From Bacteroidales bacterium (GTDB lineage: Bacteria > Bacteroidota > Bacteroidia > Bacteroidales > Paludibacteraceae), in NCBI GenBank assembly GCA_015061165.1, contig SUXC01000010.1, forward strand, positions 1 to 64,000: a stretch of DNA of 64,000 nucleotides. Direction: 5' to 3'. Position 1 is the first letter of the stretch; each line of letters begins with the position of its first letter. The position numbers and the translations under genes are program-made. This document shows positions 32,873-40,861 of this stretch, one piece after another. Under the pieces are notes generated by a model. It saw only the letters and a list, made by a program, of their open reading frames with translations. It was not told the origin of the DNA and did no database searches.

Positions 32873-33811
32873 TTAGTCTTTCATCTTTTCCCCATAGGCA
32901 GCCACAATCTGCTTGACCAAATGGTGGCGAACGATGTCTTTCTGATTGAACTCTACAATGGCTATGCCACGGATGTCCTTCAGCCGTTCGATAGCATCTT
33001 TGAGTCCCGATTTTTGGCTGGCAGGTAGGTCAATCTGCGTGAGGTCGCCCGTAATAATCATCTTGCCATGAATACCCAGACGGGTGAGGAACATCTTGAG
33101 TTGGGCTGTGGTGGTGTTCTGCGCCTCATCGAGAATCACAATGGCATCCGCCAATGTGCGACCACGCATGAATGCCAAAGGAGCAATCTGAATCACACCA
33201 CGCTCCATGTACTCGTTGAGTTTGGCTCCAGGAATCATATCCTGCAAGGCATCGTAGAGGGGTTGCAGGTATGGGTCAATCTTCTCCTTCATGTCGCCTG
33301 GCAGAAAACCTAACTTCTCGCCCGCTTCCACAGCAGGGCGCGAGAGAATAATGCGCTTGACCTCGCGGTTCTTCAGCGCACGCACCGCTAACGCAATAGC
33401 GGTATAGGTCTTTCCGCTACCCGCAGGACCAATGGCAAACATCAGGTCGTTCTCATCGTAGGCGTCCACCAGTCGCTGCTGGTTGGCACTACGCGCTACG
33501 ATAGACTTGCCGTTCACGCCATGAAGGATAAGGTTATCTTGCAGAAATTCGGTGGGCTGTTCGCCGTGTAGCAGTTGCAGAATTTGCTCCTCGTTGAGCG
33601 TATTATTCTTAATACAAAATGCCTCGCACTTGCGCATGTTTTGCTCAAAACGCGTGATAGCAGGCTCGGAACCAATCACCTTTACTTGATAGCCGCGCGC
33701 CACAATCCGCACGTCGGGGTGCTGGTTCTTGAGGCAAAGGATATTGATATTGTTCACACCATAAAAGGTGGCGGTGTCCAATGCTTCGCTTAAGGATAGG
33801 ATGCTTTCCAT
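32873..33811 (-). CDS. phoH: PhoH-family ATPase
   Basis: 312 aa. An N-terminal KH-like region (about 30-75) precedes the ATPase with Walker A GPAGSGKT, 'LSRPAVEAGEKLGFLPGD', 'LAFMRGRTL' and Walker B 'VILDEAQNTT', ending with 'ITGDLTQIDLP'. PhoH proteins are RNA-linked P-loop ATPases, often near ybeY, of uncertain role. Start ATG 33811 follows a TACTTTTG promoter by about 24 bases. Confidence 0.93.
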   Translation of the reverse strand: MESILSLSEALDTATFYGVNNINILCLKNQHPDVRIVARGYQVKVIGSEPAITRFEQNMRKCEAFCIKNNTLNEEQILQLLHGEQPTEFLQDNLILHGVNGKSIVARSANQQRLVDAYDENDLMFAIGPAGSGKTYTAIALAVRALKNREVKRIILSRPAVEAGEKLGFLPGDMKEKIDPYLQPLYDALQDMIPGAKLNEYMERGVIQIAPLAFMRGRTLADAIVILDEAQNTTTAQLKMFLTRLGIHGKMIITGDLTQIDLPASQKSGLKDAIERLKDIRGIAIVEFNQKDIVRHHLVKQIVAAYGEKMKD

Positions 33812-33834
33812 GCAGTTGAAATATAATTCGTTTG

Positions 33835-33865
33835 CAAAAGTACTAATTTTTTATGACTTGAGCAA
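33835..33865 (-). promoter_or_regulatory. Promoter of phoH
   Basis: TACTTTTG (minus, 33835-33842) with TTG 20 bases upstream (33863-33865). It is divergent from the lpxC promoter. Confidence 0.72.
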
Positions 33866-33883
33866 GTTTTTTGGTGCCTTTTC

Positions 33884-33914
33884 TTGCAGGTATGCGTTTT
33901 TTTTACTAATTTTG
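33884..33914 (+). promoter_or_regulatory. Promoter of lpxC
   Basis: TTG (33884-33886), 20 bases, TAATTTTG (33907-33914). Confidence 0.72.
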
Positions 33915-33938
33915 CACCAAATTTTAGATTACAAAGCA

Positions 33939-34838
33939 ATGAAACAGCATACACTCAAGGCCCCCTTCTCCTTCGAAAGCAAGGGATTACATACAGGATT
34001 ATATATACATGCCACATTCCTTCCTGCGGAAGAAAACACAGGCGTTCGTATCTGTCGCACCGACCTTGGAGGCCGTCCGACCTACGAGGCAGTGGCTGAT
34101 TATGTTACCGCTACGGAACGTGGCACTGTGCTGGAACGTGGTGCATGGAAAGTGTCCACCGTGGAGCATGCGCTGTCCGCCCTATATGCCTTGGGCGTGG
34201 ATAACTGTCTGATAGAGTTGGATGGACCAGAGATGCCTATTCTGGATGGTAGCGCACGACCATACGTGAAAGCCATTCAAGAAGTGGGACTGCAAGAGCA
34301 GAACGCCGAGCAACAGGTCTATGTGGTGACTGAACCCATTGAGTATGTATCTGAGCGAGGCAACAAGATGACTGTACTGCCATGCGACCACTATGAAGCA
34401 GAGGTAACTATCACGTACCCCACAGGGCTATTGCGCGAGCAGAAAGCCGAGTTATACGACCTTGCAGAATATCCTCGTGAAATATCTTCTGCCCGTACTT
34501 TCTGTTTCGTGCGCGAGATTGAACCATTGTTGCGTATGGGACTTATCAAAGGTGGCGACTTGCAGAATGCGTTGGTCATCTACGAAACACCTATGTCGCA
34601 AGAGGGATTGGATTACATGACCGACAAACTGGGTCAGCCTCGATTGGATGCTACTAAATTGGGCTACCTCAGTCCGCTCAACTATCCCAACGAGCCTGCA
34701 CGCCACAAACTGCTGGACTTGATAGGCGATATGTCGCTGCTCGGTTGTCGCATACAGGGCAAAATAATAGCGCTCCGCCCTGGGCATACATTCAATACCC
34801 AATGTGCGAAGCGCCTGCGTAATAAGGTGATCGGATAA
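33939..34838 (+). CDS. lpxC: UDP-3-O-acyl-N-acetylglucosamine deacetylase
   Basis: 299 aa from ATG 33939; the upstream part of the open frame runs through the promoter. Zinc and catalytic motifs are present: 'VSTVEHALSALYALGVDN', 'GPEMPILDGSARPYV', 'ARHKLLDLIGDMSLLG' and 'LRPGHTFN'. It carries out the first committed step of lipid A synthesis. In many Bacteroidetes LpxC is fused to FabZ in a protein of about 460 residues. Here the frame stops after the LpxC domain and no fabZ gene follows. Confidence 0.95.
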   Translation: MKQHTLKAPFSFESKGLHTGLYIHATFLPAEENTGVRICRTDLGGRPTYEAVADYVTATERGTVLERGAWKVSTVEHALSALYALGVDNCLIELDGPEMPILDGSARPYVKAIQEVGLQEQNAEQQVYVVTEPIEYVSERGNKMTVLPCDHYEAEVTITYPTGLLREQKAELYDLAEYPREISSARTFCFVREIEPLLRMGLIKGGDLQNALVIYETPMSQEGLDYMTDKLGQPRLDATKLGYLSPLNYPNEPARHKLLDLIGDMSLLGCRIQGKIIALRPGHTFNTQCAKRLRNKVIG

Positions 34839-34843
34839 CCTAC

Positions 34844-36400
34844 TTATTTCTCCCAACCATCAAACACCTCGGGGCCATAGACATTGTCCTCGTTGGCGTC
34901 GTGAAGCGGAGTCCACAATTGTGCAAAGAATGGGTTCTTCTTCGCTATTTTGTCCCATTGCCATGGGCGAGCGTTAGGTTCACCTTTGTATGGATATGGC
35001 ATACACTCAGGACACCAGTGACCGCCAAGTAATACCAAGCGTGGCGTAGCGGTAAACTTATGCCCCTCGGCGCATTCCCACTCCAATGGAGTATCCCAAA
35101 TTAGCCTACCCCCATCCCCTCCCTGAAGGGAAGGGAGATTTTCGGATGTCGTAAGGCATTTGCCACCGCGGAAGGCAGCGGCGCGTTGCATATCCTCGAG
35201 CGTGAAGAGCTCTTTCGCTTTGTTCTCGTCGTAGCCGTGGTCGAGTAGTACATACTCCTCGCTGTTGTGCGAGAGGTCGGTATGCTGCCAGTCTGGAATG
35301 GCTTTGTATGCCTCCAGTGTACCATAATATGCACTGATGCGTTGGGTCTTGTTGTGCTTAATCCACCATTGCGTACCATGTTCCTCAGACATTGCCATGG
35401 CGTACATAGCGATCTTTACGCAGCGAGGGAAGAGTTTGGCAATCTTGGTCTTAGCTGCGAATCGAATGCCTGCTGGCACAGACTTGTCCTTAGCCATCTG
35501 CTTGAAATACTCTTTTACAGGCACATTGGCACGGAAGTGCAAGTAGTTCTCCAAACGGTCGCCGTCGATATACCACATACCATGAAAATTGCGGGTGGTG
35601 AACCAGTTGGCGTTGAAGATTTTCTCTGGGCGAGGGCATCCGATAGCATCCAGCAGGAGGCACTCAAACTCGTAGTTAGAGATACGGTAGTCCTTGCCCG
35701 AACCGATATTGTAGTAGTTCTTCCAAAATTCTTCGGGTACTTCATCGCGGCACACGCGCTCCAATAGTCGTCCGCTGTCTTCCACTGTCGCCCATTCCAA
35801 CACACCGCGAATAGGCACGTGGAACATAATAGGATCGTAGTTCTTCAGTATGGCAGGGTAGAGAATGCCCGATTGGCGGAGACTGACCCACTGCTTGATA
35901 GGCGAATTGGTAATGATACGCTCTGCTTCGGCTTTGGTCAGACCATAGTGATCGTATGCCGACACGCAGATTGGGTCGCCAGCGCGTCCCCAATGGAGTG
36001 GCTCACGGCGGTCGCCCATTTGTGCCACACTACCGATATAGACCACTTTGGGTTGTTTATCCTCGGGTTGTGCCAATACCGCATCGCGGATATAGGTGGC
36101 TGCGGTAATATTGGTGCGCAGGGTAGCCTTAGGACGATAGTCCGCTTGTGGCGACACCATACCGCCTACGTGTAACACTATATCGCTGCCTGTGACACCG
36201 CGGAGGATGTCATTATAATTAGTCAGGTCACCCCAAATGACTTCCACTTTAGCCGTGAGGGGCGCCAGTAGTTCTTTGTTCTTAGCACTTGGGCGAGCCA
36301 ATATACGCAAGTGATAGTTATCGGGGTAGCGAAGTATTTCGGTCATACCCGCATAACCCATAGTGCCTGTGGCACCTGTGAGGAAGATTGTTTTTTTCAT
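34844..36400 (-). CDS. NAD-dependent epimerase/dehydratase with C-terminal zinc-ribbon-like domain
   Basis: 518 aa. The extended SDR start 'KKTIFLTGATGTMGYAGM' binds NAD(P). 'VVYIGSVAQMGD' and 'YDHYGLTKAEAE' supply the Ser and YxxxK catalytic residues. The C-terminal 120 residues are unusual for an SDR. They carry Cys-Gly-His and CxxC groups ('WECAEGHKF', 'GGHWCPECMPY') that could bind zinc. Between the parts lies 'LPSLQGGDGG', encoded by a GC-rich inverted repeat that looks inserted. Substrate unknown, perhaps a nucleotide sugar. Confidence 0.82.
   Translation of the reverse strand: MKKTIFLTGATGTMGYAGMTEILRYPDNYHLRILARPSAKNKELLAPLTAKVEVIWGDLTNYNDILRGVTGSDIVLHVGGMVSPQADYRPKATLRTNITAATYIRDAVLAQPEDKQPKVVYIGSVAQMGDRREPLHWGRAGDPICVSAYDHYGLTKAEAERIITNSPIKQWVSLRQSGILYPAILKNYDPIMFHVPIRGVLEWATVEDSGRLLERVCRDEVPEEFWKNYYNIGSGKDYRISNYEFECLLLDAIGCPRPEKIFNANWFTTRNFHGMWYIDGDRLENYLHFRANVPVKEYFKQMAKDKSVPAGIRFAAKTKIAKLFPRCVKIAMYAMAMSEEHGTQWWIKHNKTQRISAYYGTLEAYKAIPDWQHTDLSHNSEEYVLLDHGYDENKAKELFTLEDMQRAAAFRGGKCLTTSENLPSLQGGDGGRLIWDTPLEWECAEGHKFTATPRLVLLGGHWCPECMPYPYKGEPNARPWQWDKIAKKNPFFAQLWTPLHDANEDNVYGPEVFDGWEK
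35104..35140. repeat. GC-rich inverted repeat inside the epimerase gene
   Basis: TCCCCTCCCTGAAGGGAAGG with flanking CCTACCCCCA, able to fold as CCCTTCCC/GGGAGGGG. It is in frame and adds Leu-Gln-Gly-Gly-Asp-Gly-Gly to the protein. Confidence 0.6.
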
Positions 36401-36440
36401 CTCTGTAGTTTTTTTGTGTTGTCACACATTTTTTCGACTG

Positions 36441-36472
36441 CAAAGGTAATATTTTTTTATGAAATATGCAAA
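36441..36472 (-). promoter_or_regulatory. Promoter of the epimerase gene
   Basis: TACCTTTG (minus, 36441-36448) with TTTG 20 bases upstream (36469-36472). Confidence 0.75.
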
Positions 36473-36527
36473 ATGAAGACAAAAATCTACGATTACGTAA
36501 AAAAAATCACACTTTTTGCGATTTTTC

Positions 36528-36558
36528 TTTGTCATTTCAATTTTTTGTAGTACCTTTG
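36528..36558 (+). promoter_or_regulatory. Promoter of tRNA-Met
   Basis: TTTG (36528-36531), 19 bases, TACCTTTG (36551-36558). Confidence 0.75.
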
Positions 36559-36601
36559 CAGTCGCTTTTGGATTTATTGTGTCCAAAGTGGTCGTAAGGC
36601 A

Positions 36602-36676
36602 GGTCCTGTAGCTCAGTTGGTTAGTAGCACCTGACTCATAATCAGGGGGTCCTTGGTTCAAGCCCAAGCAGGACCA
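36602..36676 (+). tRNA. tRNA with CAU anticodon, probably elongator Met
   Basis: 75 bases with acceptor GGTCCTG/CAGGACC, D arm GCTCAGTTGG, anticodon stem-loop CTGACTCATAATCAG and T arm CTTGGTTCAAGCCCAAG. The CAU anticodon could also belong to Ile2 with modified C34. The body does not look like an initiator. Confidence 0.92.
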
Positions 36677-36678
36677 CA

Positions 36679-36720
36679 CGCGAGAGTAGATACGTGTATC
36701 TGCTCTCGTTTCTTTTTATT
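36679..36720 (+). terminator. Terminator of tRNA-Met
   Basis: CGAGAGTAGATAC pairs with GTATCTGCTCTCG, followed by TTTCTTTTTATTTT. Confidence 0.8.
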
Positions 36721-36773
36721 TTCGCAGGATCTATCGTTACTACTCCGTAGGTAAAGGGTGGTAGTAAACGAGA

Positions 36774-36799
36774 AAAGGGGCTATCGTTAGATAGCCCCA
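36774..36799 (-). terminator. Terminator of rpsT
   Basis: GGGGCTATC and GATAGCCCC around a GTTA loop, with TTTTC following on the minus strand. Confidence 0.78.
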
Positions 36800-36827
36800 C
36801 AACATATAGTTGATTAAGTGGGAATGC

Positions 36828-37082
36828 TTACGCGAGACCGTTGGTATGCAAAGCCAAACCTGATTTCAAGTTAGCAGCTTTGTTGCGGTGGATAATGTTG
36901 CGCTTAGCCAACTTGTCGAGCATAGAACTTACCTTTGGAAGAAGTTGCTCAGCAGCAGCTTTGTCAGTAGTAGCACGCAAAGCGCGAACAGCGTTGCGAG
37001 CAGTCTTAGCATAGTAATGGTTGTGGGCTTTACGAGTAGCCGTTTGGCGAATACGCTTCAAAGATGATTTATGGTTTGCCAT
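36828..37082 (-). CDS. rpsT: 30S ribosomal protein S20
   Basis: 84 aa, highly basic: '[18 protein letters not shown]', '[20 protein letters not shown]' and '[20 protein letters not shown]'. It binds 16S rRNA in the body of the small subunit. It lies downstream of tRNA-Glu on the same strand and ends before a strong terminator, so the tRNA and rpsT probably share a transcript from 37407. Confidence 0.97.
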   Translation of the reverse strand: MANHKSSLKRIRQTATRKAHNHYYAKTARNAVRALRATTDKAAAEQLLPKVSSMLDKLAKRNIIHRNKAANLKSGLALHTNGLA

Positions 37083-37128
37083 CTTGTTTCTGTAATGTAA
37101 TTAAATGTTAATTTATCAATGTTATCTG

Positions 37129-37200
37129 TAGTGCCACGGGGAATCGAACCCCGCTTTAGAGAATGAAAATCTCTTGTCCTAACCGATAGACGATGGCACC
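37129..37200 (-). tRNA. tRNA-Glu (UUC)
   Basis: 72 bases on the minus strand: acceptor GGTGCCA/TGGCACT, anticodon loop TTTTCAT (anticodon TTC), T arm CGGGGTTCGATTCCCCG. It lies upstream of rpsT. Confidence 0.95.
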
Positions 37201-37406
37201 TTCGTCGGAATTGGCTTGCAACAAAGAAATGCGCCTTGCGCATTTGGGTTGCCGCCATTCCTCCTCTATCCTCGAAGCCACGAGCTTCTCGGATGTTTTT
37301 TTAAGGAATATTGCTTCCGCAATAGTTTTCTTCAAGGATCGCATTGGCTTGCACAAAAACAGCACTTTTCTGCGTAATTAGCGAGCGCAATTGCCAAAAT
37401 CGGCTG
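37201..37406 (-). other. Leader between the promoter and tRNA-Glu
   Basis: About 200 bases with two short hairpins on the minus strand: GAAGC/GCTTC, and ATGCGC/GCGCAT near 37229-37243. ORFs here overlap the tRNA and are not convincing. This is probably a processed 5' leader. Confidence 0.4.
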
Positions 37407-37438
37407 CAAAGGTACTGCATTTTTTTGAATTGAGCAAA
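37407..37438 (-). promoter_or_regulatory. Promoter of tRNA-Glu and rpsT
   Basis: TACCTTTG (minus, 37407-37414) with TTTG 20 bases upstream (37435-37438). Confidence 0.75.
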
Positions 37439-37474
37439 TATTTTGTAAAAAAAAGCGTATTTTTTGTAAAAAAA

Positions 37475-37505
37475 TTGCATATTTGATAATAAATCAGTAC
37501 CTTTG
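37475..37505 (+). promoter_or_regulatory. Promoter of the outer-membrane beta-barrel gene
   Basis: TTG (37475-37477), 20 bases, TACCTTTG (37498-37505). Confidence 0.75.
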
Positions 37506-37551
37506 CAGTCGAAAATAGATGTATTTTACGATTTTTTAGTTAAAAATATTG

Positions 37552-38319
37552 ATGATGAAGAAAACGTATATATTGATTCTTTGCGCTTTGCTGGCTGTTG
37601 CGAATGTTTCTGCTCAAGATGAACTGCGCATGAAGCAACCCGATTTGCAGACTGTTGAGTTTTTTGACCCTACTGCCAAGAAAGAAGTTGCTCCCTATCA
37701 GTTCTCCACAGATTGGCGTTTGGAGGCAGGTTATGTACAATGGGAAGAGCGCATGTTGGATACCGTGACTGTATATCAACATGGTATGCGTTTGGGCGCA
37801 ACAGTAGATTTGAATCTACCGCATAATTTCAGTGTACAGACGGGTGCTTTGGCTACATTGACATACGGGCTGAATGACCAACATTGGCGTTCAATGGATG
37901 CAGAGAATGTAAAAGCGGAGGTGCTTAATCACCATATCGTGCAACTGCAATTGACTATACCCGCGCGTGTATATTATAAGGTAACATTGTGGAAGGAATT
38001 GCGTTTGTTCTTCTTTGCAGGACCACAATTGCAGTTCGGTTTGACCAACTACGATAAGATAGATAATCAAACATCTGAGGCGGTAACGAATTGGTTGAAT
38101 CAAAATAATATCCCAACGACCGAATATGAGCGATATATAGCGAAAGAGTTGTATCGCACGAATGTGCAATTTGGTGTGGGTGGCGGTATAGAATGGGATC
38201 GCTATCGCCTGCAGTCAGGTTATGACTTTGGACTGAATAATCTGATGCGCACCCCTGTAGTAGCAGACCAGAAACTGCATGAATGGGGATGGATGGTAAC
38301 ATTTTGTTATAAACTATAA
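37552..38319 (+). CDS. Outer-membrane beta-barrel protein
   Basis: 255 aa from ATG 37552 (a second ATG follows at 37555). Signal peptide about residues 1-21, ending 'NVSAQ'. Alternating hydrophobic strands such as 'HGMRLGATVDLNLPHNFSVQ' and 'RLFFFAGPQLQFGLTNY' and the final aromatic strand 'WGWMVTFCYKL' fit an OmpA- or PorT-like eight-strand barrel. Function unknown. It precedes the thiamine-linked receptor but has its own promoter. Confidence 0.75.
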   Translation: MMKKTYILILCALLAVANVSAQDELRMKQPDLQTVEFFDPTAKKEVAPYQFSTDWRLEAGYVQWEERMLDTVTVYQHGMRLGATVDLNLPHNFSVQTGALATLTYGLNDQHWRSMDAENVKAEVLNHHIVQLQLTIPARVYYKVTLWKELRLFFFAGPQLQFGLTNYDKIDNQTSEAVTNWLNQNNIPTTEYERYIAKELYRTNVQFGVGGGIEWDRYRLQSGYDFGLNNLMRTPVVADQKLHEWGWMVTFCYKL

Positions 38320-38371
38320 AATAGTACTTAGAAGGGGACTAATGGAGTCCTCGTAACATAAATTATTAACA

Positions 38372-38475
38372 TTTGGGGTGCCTCACGTTGTCAATTGACA
38401 GTTGAAAATTGACAATTGATAATTCGGCTGAGATCATACCCATAGAACCTGCACAGGTAATTCTGTAGAGGGAAC
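38372..38475 (+). promoter_or_regulatory. TPP riboswitch with an expanded variable stem
   Basis: The THI-box elements are in order: GGGGTGCC (38375-38382), GGCTGAGATCATACCC from 38426, GAACCTG, CAGGTAATTCTG and AGAGGGAA ending just before the ATG at 38478. The aptamer overlaps the ribosome-binding region, so thiamine diphosphate should block translation of the receptor. The variable arm between the first two elements holds a 35-base CAATTG-rich repeat (38390-38425) rather than a short loop. Confidence 0.92.
38390..38425. repeat. CAATTGACA-type repeat inside the riboswitch
   Basis: TCAATTGACAGTTGAAAATT then GACAATTGATAATTC. The two halves are inverted copies that can pair, so the insert may extend the variable stem without breaking the aptamer. 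Confidence 0.7.
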
Positions 38476-38477
38476 AA

Positions 38478-40775
38478 ATGAAAAAAACAATCTTCTTGGC
38501 AGCCTATGTGGCTGCTTGTGGTATTACATTCGCTAATACCGACACACTCACTTTTGTTCACGAGTTGGACGAAGTAGTCGTTAATGCGCCTGTGGCGCAA
38601 GTTACTAACAATCATGTTGCGCTCACCAATGAGCAGCTGAACCAGAGCAATACGGGGCAGAACCTCCCTTTCTTGCTATCGGCGACACCTGCGTTGGTGG
38701 CGACCAGCGATGACGGACTGGGAGTAGGTTATACCTACTTTCGTATCCGAGGTACGGATCATACTCGTATCAATATGACGCTCAATGATGTGCCACTCAA
38801 TGATAGCGAGAGTCAGACGGTCTTTTGGGTGAATATGACCGATATGGCAAGCAGTATGTCCTCGCTGAATGTCCAACGCGGTGTAGGTACATCTACCAAC
38901 GGTAGCGCTTCCTTTGGTGCCAGTATCAATATGCAGACGGGTAACCAATGTTGGGAATCGGGAGTTGAGGATAAAAGCCGTTATGAATTATCCTTCAACG
39001 GTGGTATGTACAATACGTTTCGTGAGATGGTGAATGCCCATATCGTGTTGCCTAATCAGTGGCGAGCCAATGCTCGATTCTCCAAAGTCAATTCGGATGG
39101 CTTTCTCTATCGTACTGCCTCGGATTTGTATTCGTACTATGGCGATTTGGGTTGGTATGGCACCAAAACGAAAGTGATTGCTCGCTTCTTTGGTGGTAGC
39201 GAAAAGACTGGTATGGGTTGGGATGGTGTGGATTACAACACCGCATACGGTATAGATGGAGTCGATAGACGCTATAACCCCGCAGGTGAATACACCACTA
39301 CTGCTGTGGATGGTTCGGACTCTACTGCCTACTATCCTAATCAAACCGATAACTATGCGCAGCAACATGCCCAACTAACGCTTATCCACCGCTTATCCAC
39401 CCGATGGAACCTATCTGCTACGGCTCACTATACTCACGGTGCAGGCTACTATGAGCAGTACAAGCGTAAGAAACTGTCATACTGGGGATTGTTAGGCAAT
39501 TGGCAATTGGCAATTGGCAATGGGCTATTGGCTATAGGTGAGGATCGGAAGGCGTATGGTATGTATCGCAAGCACTTGGATAATCATTTCTTTGGCGGAG
39601 TGGTGGCTGCGAAATATATATCTGAGCCTGTGGATGTGCAATTGGGAGGTGCTGCCAATTACTATATAGGTGATCACTTTGGTACGCTGAACTATCTGGA
39701 GGATTCGCTCATTCTGCCTATCAACTATGAGTACTATCGCAACGATGCAAAGAAGACAGATGCCAATATCTATGCGAAAGCCAATTGGCGCATTATCAAT
39801 CGTGCACAAGAGCAACTGAGTCTATATGCCGACTTGCAATATCGCTATGTACGCTACGAACGCAATGGTATGAATGATGAGGACATGACCGATTTGCCAC
39901 TGAAGGTGGACTTCCATTTTTTCAATCCCAAAGCGGGTCTGACCTATCAGAATCGCGGGCACTTGCTCTCTGCTTCCTTTGCTATTGCCAACCGCGAACC
40001 CAGTCGCAATAATTACAAGGAGAATGTTGTATATGATGCTGCTACGGGCGAATATACGGGCTTGCCTCATGCCGAACGACTGTATGACTACGAAGTAGGG
40101 TACACCTATTCGCATCAGCGTTTTGCAGTAGGTGCTAACCTCTATTGGATGGACTATGATAATCAATTGGTACTTACGGGCGAGTACAACGATGTGGGAG
40201 CATACAAGACAAAGAATGTCAAGGACTCTTATCGTATGGGTGCCGAAGTGACGGCAGGAGTGAAGATTGCGGATTGGCTGCGATGGGACGGAAACCTTGT
40301 GGCATCGCGCAACAAGATACTGAACTATCACCAATACATAGACCTCTATGATGACCAAGATAATTGGAATTGGGTAGGGCAGGACTCGGTGGTGGGTACA
40401 ACCACTATTGCTTTCTCGCCAACGATTACTGCCTCATCGTTGTTTACGTTTGATGTGGCAGGCTTCACGGCTACGGTACAAACAAATGTGGTAAGCAAGC
40501 AGTATTTAGACAATACGGAGGATGAGAATGCTATGCTCCGTGCGTATTCGACTACGAACGTGAATCTGCAATATCAATTGCCTATGCAGCAATGGTGTAA
40601 GAAGGACAATGCTCCTGACATTCGCCTATTGTGCCAGATTAATAATATCTTTAACGCTAAGTATGCAAATAACGGCGGTGCAGAAGCCAGTCGATTTATG
40701 GATGGTAGTCGATGCTGTTGGTACTATGCGCAAGCAGGCATCAATGTGCATGCAGGATTCTCCATCAGATTTTAG
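38478..40775 (+). CDS. TonB-dependent receptor, predicted thiamine uptake
   Basis: 765 aa. After a signal peptide (to about residue 20) there is a plug domain ('VVVNAPVAQVTNNHVALTN', 'YTYFRIRGTDHTRINMTLND', 'LNVQRGVGTSTNGSASFGAS') and a 22-strand barrel ending 'AGINVHAGFSIRF'. TonB receptors behind TPP riboswitches are the known thiamine or precursor importers of Bacteroidetes. Residues about 340-355 ('GNWQLAIGNGLLAIGE') are encoded by an ATTGGCAATTGG repeat and sit in an extracellular-loop position. A hairpin terminator follows the gene. Confidence 0.92.
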   Translation: MKKTIFLAAYVAACGITFANTDTLTFVHELDEVVVNAPVAQVTNNHVALTNEQLNQSNTGQNLPFLLSATPALVATSDDGLGVGYTYFRIRGTDHTRINMTLNDVPLNDSESQTVFWVNMTDMASSMSSLNVQRGVGTSTNGSASFGASINMQTGNQCWESGVEDKSRYELSFNGGMYNTFREMVNAHIVLPNQWRANARFSKVNSDGFLYRTASDLYSYYGDLGWYGTKTKVIARFFGGSEKTGMGWDGVDYNTAYGIDGVDRRYNPAGEYTTTAVDGSDSTAYYPNQTDNYAQQHAQLTLIHRLSTRWNLSATAHYTHGAGYYEQYKRKKLSYWGLLGNWQLAIGNGLLAIGEDRKAYGMYRKHLDNHFFGGVVAAKYISEPVDVQLGGAANYYIGDHFGTLNYLEDSLILPINYEYYRNDAKKTDANIYAKANWRIINRAQEQLSLYADLQYRYVRYERNGMNDEDMTDLPLKVDFHFFNPKAGLTYQNRGHLLSASFAIANREPSRNNYKENVVYDAATGEYTGLPHAERLYDYEVGYTYSHQRFAVGANLYWMDYDNQLVLTGEYNDVGAYKTKNVKDSYRMGAEVTAGVKIADWLRWDGNLVASRNKILNYHQYIDLYDDQDNWNWVGQDSVVGTTTIAFSPTITASSLFTFDVAGFTATVQTNVVSKQYLDNTEDENAMLRAYSTTNVNLQYQLPMQQWCKKDNAPDIRLLCQINNIFNAKYANNGGAEASRFMDGSRCCWYYAQAGINVHAGFSIRF
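39493..39539. repeat. ATTGGCAATTGG repeat inside the TonB receptor gene
   Basis: Three or more tandem GGCAATT units, then GGGCTATTGGCTATAGG, in frame. Same family as the pepD inserts. Confidence 0.75.
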
Positions 40776-40810
40776 TTCGTGTAGAATATATATTCTTGCT
40801 ATCAATCATA

Positions 40811-40841
40811 CAAAGAAGCCGCTGGATGGGCGGCTTCTTTG
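40811..40841. terminator. Strong bidirectional terminator
   Basis: CAAAGAAGCCGC pairs with GCGGCTTCTTTG around TGGATGG. It separates the convergent TonB receptor and amidase genes. Confidence 0.85.
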
Positions 40842-40861
40842 TTTATAATGGAAGTATATAT

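Noticed and set aside
39493..39539. CRISPR-like short repeats
   Set aside because: Units are contiguous without spacers and lie in frame in a gene.
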